64,000 nt of DNA, from positions 1,617,001 to 1,681,000 of the forward strand of contig JAPWJY010000008.1 of the NCBI GenBank assembly GCA_028283765.1, written 5' to 3'. Below, piece by piece: positions 25,175 to 34,613 of the stretch (its first letter is position 1; the number at the start of each line of letters is the position of its first letter). The notes beneath the pieces are model-generated. The model saw only the letters and a list, made by a program, of their open reading frames with translations, was not told where the DNA came from and did not search any database. The stretch is from Parvibaculaceae bacterium (lineage in GTDB: Bacteria > Pseudomonadota > Alphaproteobacteria > Parvibaculales > Parvibaculaceae). A program made the position numbers and the translations under genes.

Positions 25175-25807
25175 ATGGAAAGCCATCTCGTTCCCAGCCC
25201 CCGTACGCTCGCCGACATCGACATTCTGGAGCGCAGAACGATCGGACAGGGCTGGGGCAAGCTCGAACGCTTCAAGCTGCGCCACCGCCGCTATGATGGC
25301 GCATGGTCCGCACCGATAGAGCGCGACCTCTACACCATCGCCGAGGTGATGGTCGTCATCCCCTATGATCCGGCGCTGGACGCCATCCTGCTGGTCGAGC
25401 AATTCCGCACCTGCGGGCTCCACTGGGGTGAGGCGACCTGGCTCGTCGAGGGCATCGCCGGGATCGTCGAGCCCGGCGAGGATCCGCGCGAAACCGCCCG
25501 GCGCGAGGCCGTCGAGGAAGGCAATTGTGAAATCCGCGACATTATGCCGATCATGACCGGCTACAGCTCGCCGGGCGGCTATGGCGAGCGGGCCCACCTG
25601 TTCGCGGCCCGGGCCGACCTTTCCGGGGCGGGCGGCGGGGTCCATGGCCTCGCCGACGAAGGCGAGGATATCCGCGCCCTCGTCGTCTCCCTCGACGAGG
25701 CCTATGCCGCAGGGCAGGACGGGCGCATCCAGGATCTGAAGACCGTTCTGATGGTGCAATGGCTGGTTCTGAACCGGGCCCGGCTTCAGGGACAAGACCA
25801 GCCTTGA
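25175..25807 (+). CDS. Nudix hydrolase, ADP-ribose pyrophosphatase type
   Basis: A 210-residue protein of NudF/TrgB-like length. The Nudix box is GIVEPGE, seven residues, then REAVEEGN; it keeps the metal-binding RExxEE core, but the terminal Gly of the consensus is replaced by Asn. The N-terminal segment and the stretch YSSPGGYGERAHLFAARADLS fit ADP-ribose diphosphatases, which split ADP-ribose into AMP and ribose-5-phosphate. It is probably cytosolic housekeeping. It is transcribed in the same direction as the sulfur genes that follow, with 57 bp between. Confidence 0.87.
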   Translation: MESHLVPSPRTLADIDILERRTIGQGWGKLERFKLRHRRYDGAWSAPIERDLYTIAEVMVVIPYDPALDAILLVEQFRTCGLHWGEATWLVEGIAGIVEPGEDPRETARREAVEEGNCEIRDIMPIMTGYSSPGGYGERAHLFAARADLSGAGGGVHGLADEGEDIRALVVSLDEAYAAGQDGRIQDLKTVLMVQWLVLNRARLQGQDQP

Positions 25808-25864
25808 ACCCGGCCCCCCGCCTTCGTATGTTGCCTGCAAACGCGGGAAGATGTGAAGGGCTTC

Positions 25865-26875
25865 ATGGACATCAAGAACGGGCTGGTGGATTCCATCGGC
25901 AATACGCCTCTTATCCGTCTCAAAAAGGCGTCCGAGATCACCGGCTGCGACATTCTGGGCAAGGCCGAGTTTCTCAATCCCGGCCAGTCGGTGAAGGACA
26001 GGGCAGCGCTCTACATCATCCGTGACGCCATCGCCAAAGGGACATTGCGCCCCGGCGGCGTGATCGTGGAAGGGACGGCCGGCAATACCGGCATCGGGCT
26101 TGCGCTCGTCGGCAATGCGCTGGGCTTTCGCAGCGTCATCGTCATCCCCGAGACACAGTCGCAGGAAAAGAAGGACATGCTGCGCCTGTGCGGAGCCGAG
26201 CTGATCGAGGTGCCCGCCGTGCCTTATTCCAATCCTGACAATTACGTGAAGTACTCAGGACGCCTTGCCGAAGAGCTGGCCGCGCGCGAAGCCAATGGCG
26301 CGATCTGGGCCAACCAGTTCGACAATATCGCCAACCGGCAGGCGCACATCGAAACCACCGCGCCCGAAATCTGGAACCAGACCGACGGCACCGTTGACGG
26401 CTTCATCTGCGCGGTCGGCACCGGCGGCACGCTGGCTGGCACCGGCATCGGCCTCAAGGACAAGAACCGCGACATCGTGATCGGGATCGCCGATCCCATG
26501 GGGGCGTCGCTTTACAATTTCTACAAGCACGGCGAGTTGAAAGCCGAGGGAAGCTCGATCACCGAGGGCATCGGCCAGGGCCGCATCACGGCCAATCTGG
26601 AAGATGCGCCGATCGATGCCGCCTTCCAGATTCCCGACGAGGAAGCCCTGCCCATCATCTTCGATCTGCTCAAGGAGGAAGGCCTCTGCCTTGGCGGATC
26701 AAGCGGCATCAATATCGCTGGCGCGATCCGCCTCGCGAAGGACATGGGCCCCGGACACCGGATCGTTACCATTCTGTGCGATTACGGCACGCGCTATCAA
26801 AGCAAGATGTTCAACCCGTCGTTCCTGAAGGAAAAGGGCCTGCCCTTTCCGGCATGGCTGGAGGGAAAGCAATGA
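25865..26875 (+). CDS. cysK: Cysteine synthase (O-acetylserine sulfhydrylase)
   Basis: A 336-residue fold-type II PLP enzyme. The PLP lysine is Lys44 in NPGQSVKDRA, the phosphate-binding loop is GTAGNTGIGLA, and LGGSSGINIAGAIRLA lies near the C-terminus. It makes cysteine from O-acetylserine and sulfide. ATG 25865 is chosen because AAGGG lies just before it; a GTG at 25853 is less likely. It overlaps sseA by 4 bp, so sulfur assimilation into cysteine is coupled to mercaptopyruvate metabolism. It is slightly longer than E. coli CysK and could also be a CysK2-like paralogue or cystathionine beta-synthase-like. Confidence 0.88.
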   Translation: MDIKNGLVDSIGNTPLIRLKKASEITGCDILGKAEFLNPGQSVKDRAALYIIRDAIAKGTLRPGGVIVEGTAGNTGIGLALVGNALGFRSVIVIPETQSQEKKDMLRLCGAELIEVPAVPYSNPDNYVKYSGRLAEELAAREANGAIWANQFDNIANRQAHIETTAPEIWNQTDGTVDGFICAVGTGGTLAGTGIGLKDKNRDIVIGIADPMGASLYNFYKHGELKAEGSSITEGIGQGRITANLEDAPIDAAFQIPDEEALPIIFDLLKEEGLCLGGSSGINIAGAIRLAKDMGPGHRIVTILCDYGTRYQSKMFNPSFLKEKGLPFPAWLEGKQ

Positions 26876-27726
26876 CACAGACCATTGTAAATCCGCTCGT
26901 TTCGACCCAGTGGCTTGCCGATCACCTGTCCGCGCCGGACGTGACCGTGATTGACGCCTCCTGGTATCTGCCCGCCGCCGGGCGCAACGCCCGCAAGGAA
27001 TATGACGAAGGGCACATTCCTGGCGCGGTGTTCTTCGACATGGACGAGATCGCGGACCTTTCCAGCCCCTGGCCTCACATGCTGCCCTCGCCGGAAAAAT
27101 TCTCCTCCCGGATGCGCGCCCTCGGCGTGGGCGATGGACAGCGCCTCGTCATTTATGACGGGTCCGGCGTTTTCAGCGCGCCCCGGGTCTGGTGGATGTT
27201 CCGCATCATGGGGCACCGCGACGTCGCCGTGCTCGATGGCGGCCTGCCGAAGTGGAAGGCGGAGGGCCGCGATCTGGAAGACATGAAGCCCTATCGCAGC
27301 GCCCGTCATTTCACCGTGCGCTTTCATCAGGCGCTGGTGCGCGACCGCGCGCAGATGCTGAAAAACCTGGAGACGAAACAGGAGCAGGTGATCGACGCGC
27401 GCAGCCACCAGCGTTTCACCGGCGAGGAAGCCGAACCCCGCCCCGGCCTGCGCAGCGGACATATTCCCGGCAGCCTCAACCTGCCCTTCACCTCCCTGCT
27501 GACGAAAGACGGCACGTTCAAACCCGGCGATGAAATCCGCGCGCTTTTCACCAGGGCCGGTCTCGATCTCGGCAAGCCGGTCGTGACAAGCTGCGGTTCC
27601 GGTGTCACCGCCGCCGTGCTCACGCTCGGGCTCTATTCGCTCGGCAAGCATGATGTCGCGCTTTACGACGGCTCATGGGCCGAGTGGGGCTCGTCGGCGG
27701 ACCTGCCCATCGAGACGCAAGCCTGA
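26872..27726 (+). CDS. sseA: 3-mercaptopyruvate sulfurtransferase
   Basis: A 284-residue protein with two rhodanese domains, residues about 8-130 (inactive copy) and 165-280 (active). The catalytic Cys241 lies in CGSGVTA, the loop typical of mercaptopyruvate rather than thiosulfate sulfurtransferases. It transfers sulfur from 3-mercaptopyruvate to an acceptor thiol or cyanide. It overlaps cysK (ATGA) and precedes a GNAT gene by 12 bp. Confidence 0.92.
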   Translation: MTQTIVNPLVSTQWLADHLSAPDVTVIDASWYLPAAGRNARKEYDEGHIPGAVFFDMDEIADLSSPWPHMLPSPEKFSSRMRALGVGDGQRLVIYDGSGVFSAPRVWWMFRIMGHRDVAVLDGGLPKWKAEGRDLEDMKPYRSARHFTVRFHQALVRDRAQMLKNLETKQEQVIDARSHQRFTGEEAEPRPGLRSGHIPGSLNLPFTSLLTKDGTFKPGDEIRALFTRAGLDLGKPVVTSCGSGVTAAVLTLGLYSLGKHDVALYDGSWAEWGSSADLPIETQA

Positions 27727-27738
27727 GGAACGCGAGCC

Positions 27739-28251
27739 ATGGGCCGCAAACATCAGGCCACCGTTACCCATCTGGAAATGTCGAGCGCGCCCGCATTCAA
27801 CCTGCCGCGCCCTTCCGGTTCGCTCTCGCTGATGCGCGTCACCCGTCCGCCACTCCACTTCTACCGCTATCTCTATACGATTGTCGGGGGCGATTATGTC
27901 TGGGTGGACCGGCACAAGCTCAGCGATGACGCGCTCCGCGCCATCATCCATGACCCCGATGTCGCCATCTATGTGCTTTACCGCGACGGCGCGCCGGTGG
28001 GCTTCGCCGAACTCGATTTTCGCTCGATGCCGACGGCCGAACTCGTCTATTTCGGCCTGATCGCGGAAACCATCGGGCAAGGGCTCGGACGTTATTTCCT
28101 GACGGAAATCATACGGACCGCATGGTCCCATGGCCCCGGGCGGTTGATCGTGCAGACCTGCACGCTGGATCATCCCCGGGCGCTGTCGCTCTATCAGCGC
28201 TGCGGCTTCTCGCCTGTCGGACAAGAACAGGTCGAATTCGAGGAGCCTTGA
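27739..28251 (+). CDS. GNAT-family N-acetyltransferase
   Basis: A 170-residue acetyltransferase. Motif A is ETIGQGLGRYFLTEII (the acetyl-CoA loop Q-x-x-G-x-G/A), and HPRALSLYQRCGFSPVG is the C-terminal motif B region. The opening 30 residues are extra compared with a minimal GNAT domain. The substrate is unknown; its position after cysK-sseA suggests a thiol or amino-acid acceptor, which is inference. It converges with aapP. Confidence 0.82.
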   Translation: MGRKHQATVTHLEMSSAPAFNLPRPSGSLSLMRVTRPPLHFYRYLYTIVGGDYVWVDRHKLSDDALRAIIHDPDVAIYVLYRDGAPVGFAELDFRSMPTAELVYFGLIAETIGQGLGRYFLTEIIRTAWSHGPGRLIVQTCTLDHPRALSLYQRCGFSPVGQEQVEFEEP

Positions 28252-28270
28252 GACTTCGCCGCTCTCTGCC

Positions 28271-29056
28271 CTAATGGGACAGGATCTGCTGAAGGAAAGC
28301 CCGTGTGCGGTCATTCCTGGGGTGCGCGAAGAATTCCTCCGGCACATCAGCCTCGATGATCTCGCCGCCATCCATGAAGACGACCCGGTCGGCAACCTGC
28401 CGCGCGAAGCCCATTTCATGGGTGACGCAGAGCATGGTCATGCCGCTCTCGGCAAGCCCGATCATCACGTCGAGTACTTCCTTGATCATCTCGGGATCGA
28501 GCGCGGACGTCGGCTCGTCGAACAGCATGACGTGCGGGTTCATGCAGAGCGCGCGGGCGATGGCGACGCGCTGCTGCTGGCCGCCGGAGAGCTGGCCGGG
28601 GTACTTGTTCGCCTGCTCGGGGATGCGCACGCGCTCAAGATATTGCATGGCCACGTCGCGCGCTTCCGCCTCCGGCATCTTGCGCACGAGGACCGGCGCG
28701 AGCGTGAGATTTTCCAGCACCGTCATGTGCGGAAAAAGATTGAACTGCTGGAACACCATGCCGACTTCGCGGCGCACTACATCGACACGGCGCAGATCGT
28801 CCGTCAGTTCCACACCATCAATGGCGATGCGGCCCGCATCATGGGTTTCAAGCCGGTTGATGCAGCGGATGAGCGTGGACTTGCCTGAGCCCGAAGGCCC
28901 GGCAATGACGATGCGCTCGCCTTCAAGCACGTTGAGGTTGATGTCCTTCAGCACCTGAAACGTGCCATACCATTTGCTCATCCCGTCGATTTCAATCTTG
29001 GCTCGGGCGGTTGCGAGATCCCGCACAGAAGAAGCCTTTTCGAGTGAATCCATCAT
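28271..29056 (-). CDS. aapP: General L-amino-acid ABC transporter ATP-binding protein
   Basis: A 261-residue ATPase of the polar-amino-acid class. It has Walker [10 protein letters not shown], the Q-loop [21 protein letters not shown], signature [15 protein letters not shown] and Walker [15 protein letters not shown]. An N-terminal extension of about 20 residues precedes the domain, as in AapP. It is the last gene of the aapJQMP operon and starts within the aapM stop (4-bp overlap). Confidence 0.93.
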   Translation of the reverse strand: MMDSLEKASSVRDLATARAKIEIDGMSKWYGTFQVLKDINLNVLEGERIVIAGPSGSGKSTLIRCINRLETHDAGRIAIDGVELTDDLRRVDVVRREVGMVFQQFNLFPHMTVLENLTLAPVLVRKMPEAEARDVAMQYLERVRIPEQANKYPGQLSGGQQQRVAIARALCMNPHVMLFDEPTSALDPEMIKEVLDVMIGLAESGMTMLCVTHEMGFARQVADRVVFMDGGEIIEADVPEEFFAHPRNDRTRAFLQQILSH

Positions 29057-30150
29057 TTGCTTCCTCCCTGTTTGAGCCGCTTTTCAATTGACATGGAATA
29101 ACGAGACATGCCGAAACAGCAGACCCAGAAAACGAATGCGACAAACGCATATCCCGTGGTCGGCGTCTGCGGCGTGGACCAGCGCGCGTCCGACAGCTGA
29201 AACTGGACCATGCCGAAAAGATCGAACAGGCCGACCACGAGCACCAGCGTCGTATCCTTGAAAAGACCGATAAAGGTATTGACGATTCCCGGAATGACAT
29301 GGCGCAGCGCCTGCGGAATGACGATGAACCACATGCTTTGCCAGTACCCCAGACCGAGCGCGCTCGCCGCCTCTTGTTGCCCGCGGGGAATAGCCTGCAG
29401 GCCGCCGCGCACCACTTCCGCCATATAGGCTGCCGAGAACAAGGTGACCCCGATCAGGCAGCGCAGCAATTTGTCGAATGTCACGCCCTGCGGCAGAAAC
29501 AACGGTAACATCACACTCGCCATGAACAGCACGGTTACAAGCGGCACGCCGCGCCAGAATTCGATGTAGATAACGCTGAACAGGCGGATCAGCGGCAGCC
29601 GGGAGCGCCGCCCCAGCGCCAGAACGATGCCGAGAGGCAGCGACAGCACGATCCCCGTCACCGCCACCACAAGCGTCAGCATGAAGCCGCCCCAATAGGC
29701 GGTGTCAACAGGGCTGAGGCCGGAGCGTCCCCCCGAAAGCAGCACGAAGGCAGCGAGCGGGAAAAAGCCGAGCATATAAAGGGCGTTCAGGCGCTTCCAT
29801 GGCACGCGCGGGATCATGAGTGGCACGAGCCCGGCGATGCCGAGAACAAAGGTGGTGTTGACGCGCCAGCGCTCTTCCTCGGGATAATGCCCGTAAATGA
29901 ACTGGCCGAGATTGTGCGTGATGAAAGGCCAGCAGGCGCCCTGATCCGCGCCGAGACATGCCTTGCGGTCAAGGCCCGTGAAAGTGGCCCTGAACACGGC
30001 CCAGTCGAGCAGGGCCGGAACCACAAGCCAGATCAGATAGAGCGCCGCCAGCGTGAGCACCGTGTTGAAGGGGCTGGAAAAGAGATTTTCGCGCACCCAT
30101 GCAATGGCGCTGATGCGGCGGCGGACGGGGGCAAGCGTCAACTGGGTCAT
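29053..30150 (-). CDS. aapM: General L-amino-acid ABC permease M
   Basis: A 365-residue permease of AapM length. A long N-terminal region contains three membrane helices and the periplasmic cysteines seen in AapM ([15 protein letters not shown]). The C-terminal half is the HisM-like core with the coupling loop [25 protein letters not shown]. It starts 2 bp after aapQ ends. Confidence 0.93.
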   Translation of the reverse strand: MTQLTLAPVRRRISAIAWVRENLFSSPFNTVLTLAALYLIWLVVPALLDWAVFRATFTGLDRKACLGADQGACWPFITHNLGQFIYGHYPEEERWRVNTTFVLGIAGLVPLMIPRVPWKRLNALYMLGFFPLAAFVLLSGGRSGLSPVDTAYWGGFMLTLVVAVTGIVLSLPLGIVLALGRRSRLPLIRLFSVIYIEFWRGVPLVTVLFMASVMLPLFLPQGVTFDKLLRCLIGVTLFSAAYMAEVVRGGLQAIPRGQQEAASALGLGYWQSMWFIVIPQALRHVIPGIVNTFIGLFKDTTLVLVVGLFDLFGMVQFQLSDARWSTPQTPTTGYAFVAFVFWVCCFGMSRYSMSIEKRLKQGGSK

Positions 30151-30152
30151 GA

Positions 30153-31340
30153 TCAGCGCTCCACGATCGCATAGCGGCTATTGAACCAACCCATGAAACC
30201 GGAGGCAATAAAGCTCAGCAGCAGATAAACGGCCATGGTGATGACGATGACCTCCACCGCCTGCCCCGTCTGGTTGAGCACCGTGCCGGCAAAAACCGAC
30301 ACGAGGTCCGGATAGCCGATGGCAACGGCAAGCGATGAATTCTTCATCAGATTCAGTATCTGGCTCGTCAGGGGCGGAACGATCACGCGCATGGATTGCG
30401 GCACGATGACATGGCGCAATGTCTGCGACCTGGTGAGGCCCAGCGCCTGCGCCGCCTCACGCTGGCCACGATCGACGGACTCGATCCCCGAGCGGACGAT
30501 TTCAGCAATGAAGGCCGCCGTATAGGTTGCAAGACCGAGCGTGAGCGCCACGAATTCAGGGATCAGGCGCAGCCCGCCCTTGAAGTTGAGGCCGGAGAGG
30601 ACGCCAAATTCAAAATGAAGCGGAGCGCCCCGCAAGACGAAAGAAATGAGCGGCAGAATAACCAGCACCAGCAACGATATCTTGATCCAGGAGAAAATCT
30701 GTCCGGTTTCCTTCTGGCGCCGGTGCGCCAGCACGCGCAGCCCGGCGCCGATGAGCAGCGCCAGAACGATGGCGCCGGCAAACCACCAGAATCCATCCGC
30801 CTCATAAGGATGCGGCAATACGATGCCGCGATTATTAAGGAAGAATCCGGGCAAGGGCTCAAGGCTCGCCGCCGGCTTTGGCATGGCGCGCAAAACGCCG
30901 ATGTACCAGAAGAAAAGCTGGAGCAGGAGCGGGATATTGCGGAGCGTCTCGACATAAATGGCGGCCAGCCGCGCCACCAGCCAGTTGCCGGAAAGACGGG
31001 CGATGCCGACCGTAAAGCCGATGATGAGGGCGAAAAAGACACCGATGACCGCCACGAGCAGCGTATTGAGCAGGCCGACGATGAAGGCATCGCCATAGGT
31101 CGATTGTTCCGAATAAGGAACAAGCGACATGATGATCGAAAATCCGGCAGGCTGATTCAGAAAGCCGAATCCCGAGGCGATGCCGAGACGGTGAAGGTTT
31201 TCTATCGCCGTACCAGCCATCACCCAGATGATGGCGCCGAGGCACAAGACCATAAGAAGCTGGTAGACGATCCCCCGGAATTTCGGGTTACTCCAGCCAA
31301 GCGTTACGGGTCGCGATGCCTTCTGCTCCTTCATCACCAT
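30153..31340 (-). CDS. aapQ: General L-amino-acid ABC permease Q
   Basis: A 395-residue permease. The coupling loop AAQALGLTRSQTLRHVIVPQSMRVIVPP is near the C-terminus, and a large hydrophilic insertion between helices is typical of AapQ/BztB. AGGGGAGAG lies before the ATG. It follows aapJ after 55 bp. It forms the heteromeric membrane channel with AapM. Confidence 0.93.
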   Translation of the reverse strand: MVMKEQKASRPVTLGWSNPKFRGIVYQLLMVLCLGAIIWVMAGTAIENLHRLGIASGFGFLNQPAGFSIIMSLVPYSEQSTYGDAFIVGLLNTLLVAVIGVFFALIIGFTVGIARLSGNWLVARLAAIYVETLRNIPLLLQLFFWYIGVLRAMPKPAASLEPLPGFFLNNRGIVLPHPYEADGFWWFAGAIVLALLIGAGLRVLAHRRQKETGQIFSWIKISLLVLVILPLISFVLRGAPLHFEFGVLSGLNFKGGLRLIPEFVALTLGLATYTAAFIAEIVRSGIESVDRGQREAAQALGLTRSQTLRHVIVPQSMRVIVPPLTSQILNLMKNSSLAVAIGYPDLVSVFAGTVLNQTGQAVEVIVITMAVYLLLSFIASGFMGWFNSRYAIVER

Positions 31341-31395
31341 AGATATCGAACTCTCCCCTGTTGATAACCATCCGTCGTTGCAGCAGATTCGGCGA

Positions 31396-32535
31396 TTAAC
31401 GTATCGGCATCCCGTACATCAGACCGCCCTGCTTCCATTGCGCGTTCAATCCACGCGGAATCCCGAGCTGGGATCCCTTGCCGACGTTCCGCTCAAAAAT
31501 TTCTCCATAATTTCCGACCAGTTTCACGACATTGTAGGCCCAGTCGTTGGAAAGACCGAGCATCGATCCGAAATCGCCATCGAGCCCGAGAAACCGGCGT
31601 ACTTCGGGACTTGTGGTGCTTTTGGCGTCATCGATATTGGTGGAGTTCAGGCCCAGCTCCTCGGCATCGAGCATGGCGTAGAAGCTCCAGCGGACGATGT
31701 CTTCCCACTGGTCATCGCCCTGCCGCACGGCAACCGCCAGGGGCTCCTTGGAAATGAGTTCCGGCAGAATGACGTGCGCCGCAGGGTCCTTCAGTTCGAG
31801 CCGCTCCGCATAAAGGCCGGAGGCATCCGTCGTCAGCGCGTCGCAGCGCCCCTGTTCATATGCCGACAACGCCTCATCGTTCCGCTCGAAGGCGACGATC
31901 TGGTAGGTCATGTTGCGGGTCCGGAAATAATCCGCGACGTTGAGTTCGGTCGTGGTGCCGGTCTGGAGACAGATCGTGGCCCCGTTGAGCCCGGCCGCAT
32001 CGGTGATGCCGCCTTCCTTTTTGACCAGAAAGCCCTGCCCATCGAAATAATTGACCGCGGTAAAATCGAGACCCAGCGATGTGTCGCGCGTCAGTGTCAG
32101 CGTCGTATTGCGGGTGAGCACGTCGATTTCACCCGACTGGAGCGCCGTAAAACGCTCTTTCGCCGACAAGGGCGAATAACGGATTTTGCTGACGTCGCCG
32201 AAAATGGCCGCGGCTATCGCGCGGCAGGTGTCCACATCGATACCGGCCCACTGGCCCTTGTCATCCGCGTTCGAAAAGCCGGGAAGCCCCTGGCTGACGC
32301 CACATTTGAGGTAGCCGCGCGCCTTCACCGCCGCAAGCGTGCTTCCCGCAGCCGCGGTAGTTGTGGCCGTATTTGTCGCAGCCGGAGCCACCGCTACGGG
32401 AGCAGGCGCGGACGCAGTTGAGGACGGCGCCCCGGTCTGCGCGGCTTCCCACCCCGGCGGATTGGGACGCAGAAAATAGATCAGGGCAGCGCCGATCAAA
32501 ATGCCGATAATCAGAGCTGTGAACCTGTTTCTCAT
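31396..32535 (-). CDS. aapJ: General L-amino-acid binding protein with N-terminal anchor and long linker
   Basis: A 379-residue protein from ATG 32535 (GGGGAAGA upstream; a further upstream in-frame ATG at 32589 is weaker). The binding domain, residues about 70-379, begins STLAAVKARGYLKCGVSQGLPGFS, as in AapJ. It differs at the N-terminus: a hydrophobic segment FTALIIGILIGAALIYFL has no obvious cleavage site and is followed by about 45 residues rich in Ala, Pro and Thr. AapJ is normally about 340 residues with a cleavable signal. This one may stay membrane-tethered. It is the first gene of the operon. Confidence 0.9.
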   Translation of the reverse strand: MRNRFTALIIGILIGAALIYFLRPNPPGWEAAQTGAPSSTASAPAPVAVAPAATNTATTTAAAGSTLAAVKARGYLKCGVSQGLPGFSNADDKGQWAGIDVDTCRAIAAAIFGDVSKIRYSPLSAKERFTALQSGEIDVLTRNTTLTLTRDTSLGLDFTAVNYFDGQGFLVKKEGGITDAAGLNGATICLQTGTTTELNVADYFRTRNMTYQIVAFERNDEALSAYEQGRCDALTTDASGLYAERLELKDPAAHVILPELISKEPLAVAVRQGDDQWEDIVRWSFYAMLDAEELGLNSTNIDDAKSTTSPEVRRFLGLDGDFGSMLGLSNDWAYNVVKLVGNYGEIFERNVGKGSQLGIPRGLNAQWKQGGLMYGMPIR

Positions 32536-32590
32536 TATTCTTCCCCGTAGCTGAACCGACAGATTCATCGAATTCGAAGGTTTTCTCACC

Positions 32591-32617
32591 CAAAATTATG
32601 GATATTTATTAATTTTG
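32591..32617. promoter_or_regulatory. Inverted repeat between aapJ and metC
   Basis: CAAAATTA, 11 bases, TAATTTTG: perfect 8-base arms in the AT-rich centre of the 204-bp divergent promoter region. It is a candidate operator or promoter element controlling the aap operon, metC, or both. No regulator is linked. Confidence 0.4.
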
Positions 32618-32739
32618 AGCGATGTTTCTGCTTACACTTCGCTCGCCCGATGGACCCTGTTGGCAGTATTTACGATAGCGCGCCCCTTCACAACCCGCAG
32701 ACGGTCGTGATCCGTCAACGGAAAGACAGTTAAAGCGAC

Positions 32740-33909
32740 ATGATTAAAAAACCGTCTCATCCCAGTACAACCCTTGTCACTGCCGGCCGCGAATCCCGGC
32801 TGAACCATGGAATTGTCAATCCACCCGTATATCACGCCTCGACAATTCTCCATCCCACGGTTGAATCGCTGGAAAAGAAAACGCTGCCCTATTCCTATGG
32901 CCGGCGCGGCACGCCCACAACCACGGCCCTTCAGGACGCCATTGCCGAAATCGAGGGTGGATACAGGACATTGCTGGCGCCATCCGGCCTTTCCGCCGTG
33001 ACGACGGCGCTGCTCGCCCACCTTGATCATGGCGACCATCTGCTCATGGTGGACACCGTCTATGGGCCGACGCGCAGTTTCTGCGAGGGCATATTGCGGC
33101 GGTTCGGAATCGAGGTCGATTATTACGATCCCCTGATCGGGGCAGGTATTTCCAAACTGTTCAAATCGAACACGAAAGTCGTCTTCACCGAAAGCCCGGG
33201 CTCTCTCACCTTCGAAGTGCAGGACATACCCGCAATCGCCGCCGCAGCCCACGCCAGAAACATCATCGTCATGCTCGACAACACATGGGCAACGCCGCTT
33301 TTTTTCCGGGCCTTCGATCATGGCGTCGACATCTGCATCGAGGCCGCCACCAAATATTTCTGCGGCCATTCCGACGTGATGATGGGTTCGATCACCTGCA
33401 CGCAGGCGACCTATGACAAAACGCTGGCCGGGCATGGCACGCTTGGCGTGTCGGTCGCGCCCGATGACGTCTATCTTCTCTTGCGCGGCATGCGCACCAT
33501 GGGCGTGCGCCTGAAGCAGCATATGGAGACCGGCCTTCAGCTTGCCAACTGGCTCAAGGCGCAACCCGAAGTAGCCCGCGTGCTTCATCCCGCGCTGGAG
33601 AGCGACCCGGGACATGCACTCTGGAAAAGGGACTTCACCGGCGCATCGGGCCTGTTCAGCATTCTGCTCAAGCCCTGCGCGCATGACGCCATGGCGGCGA
33701 TGCTCGATCATCTGGAATATTTCGGCATGGGCTATTCCTGGGGTGGGTTTGAAAGCCTGATCGTGCCGCAATATCCCAGGTCCGTGCGCAGCGCGACAAA
33801 ATGGCAGGAGGATGGCTACCTGCTGCGTATTCATGCAGGGCTTGAGGATGCATCCGACCTGATTGCGGATCTGGACGCAGGCCTTGCCCGCCTGCGGGCA
33901 TATGGCTGA
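32740..33909 (+). CDS. metC: Cystathionine beta-lyase
   Basis: A 389-residue PLP enzyme of the Cys/Met-metabolism family. The PLP lysine is Lys205 in AATKYFCGHSDVMMG, and the substrate-binding tyrosine/arginine region is PYSYGRRGTPTTTALQDAIAEIEGG. It splits cystathionine into homocysteine, pyruvate and ammonia. The C-terminal EYFGMGYSWGGFESLI segment separates MetC from cystathionine gamma-synthase. modB follows after 5 bp, so the three genes are probably one transcript. Confidence 0.9.
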   Translation: MIKKPSHPSTTLVTAGRESRLNHGIVNPPVYHASTILHPTVESLEKKTLPYSYGRRGTPTTTALQDAIAEIEGGYRTLLAPSGLSAVTTALLAHLDHGDHLLMVDTVYGPTRSFCEGILRRFGIEVDYYDPLIGAGISKLFKSNTKVVFTESPGSLTFEVQDIPAIAAAAHARNIIVMLDNTWATPLFFRAFDHGVDICIEAATKYFCGHSDVMMGSITCTQATYDKTLAGHGTLGVSVAPDDVYLLLRGMRTMGVRLKQHMETGLQLANWLKAQPEVARVLHPALESDPGHALWKRDFTGASGLFSILLKPCAHDAMAAMLDHLEYFGMGYSWGGFESLIVPQYPRSVRSATKWQEDGYLLRIHAGLEDASDLIADLDAGLARLRAYG

Positions 33910-33914
33910 CGCGC

Positions 33915-34613
33915 ATGTTCAACCCGAGCCCCGCCGAAATGGAGGCCCTGTCGATCTCGCTGAAAGTGGGATTGATCGGCACCGCCCTTTCGCTCGTGCC
34001 CGGCATCGCCATCGCGTGGCTCATTGCGCGTAGACGCTTTCCCGGCCGGATGCTGCTCGACGGGCTCGTTCACCTGCCTCTCGTGCTGCCGCCGGTGGTG
34101 ACCGGCTATCTTCTCCTGCTGCTGTTCGGGCGCGCCGGTTATATCGGCGCGTTCCTCCACGCCCAGTTCGGATTGACGCTCGCCTTCAACTGGAAGGGCG
34201 CGGCGCTGGTCGCGGCGATCACCGGCTTCCCGCTGCTGGTGCGCGCCGTGCGGCTGTCGATCGAGGCCGCCGACGAAGGGCTGGAAGCGGCTGCGCGCAC
34301 GCTGGGCGCTTCCGGTTTCGGCGCTTTTGTCAGCGTCACCCTGCCATTGATCATGCCCGGCATCATAGCGGGCACCCTGCTCGCCTTTGCCCGCGCGCTC
34401 GGCGAGTTCGGCGCGACCATCACCTTCGCCGCAAACATTCCCGGCGAAACCCAAACGCTGCCGCTGCTGCTCTACAGCGTGCTCCAGTCGCCCGACTCCG
34501 AAGCGCTCGGCCTTCGCATCGTGGTACTGTCGCTCGTTCTGGCCGCCGGAGCCCTGTTCCTGTCGGAATGGCTTTCCCGCGTCATGCAACGCCGTTTGCG
34601 CGGGGCATCATGA
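33915..34613 (+). CDS. modB: Molybdate ABC transporter permease
   Basis: A 232-residue permease with five to six membrane helices. The EAA coupling loop is LEAAARTLGASGFGAFVSVTLPLIMPG, and ALGEFGATITFAANIPGETQTLPLLLY is characteristic of ModB. It forms the molybdate channel in the inner membrane. It overlaps modC by 4 bp. No modA binding-protein gene is beside it. Confidence 0.92.
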   Translation: MFNPSPAEMEALSISLKVGLIGTALSLVPGIAIAWLIARRRFPGRMLLDGLVHLPLVLPPVVTGYLLLLLFGRAGYIGAFLHAQFGLTLAFNWKGAALVAAITGFPLLVRAVRLSIEAADEGLEAAARTLGASGFGAFVSVTLPLIMPGIIAGTLLAFARALGEFGATITFAANIPGETQTLPLLLYSVLQSPDSEALGLRIVVLSLVLAAGALFLSEWLSRVMQRRLRGAS

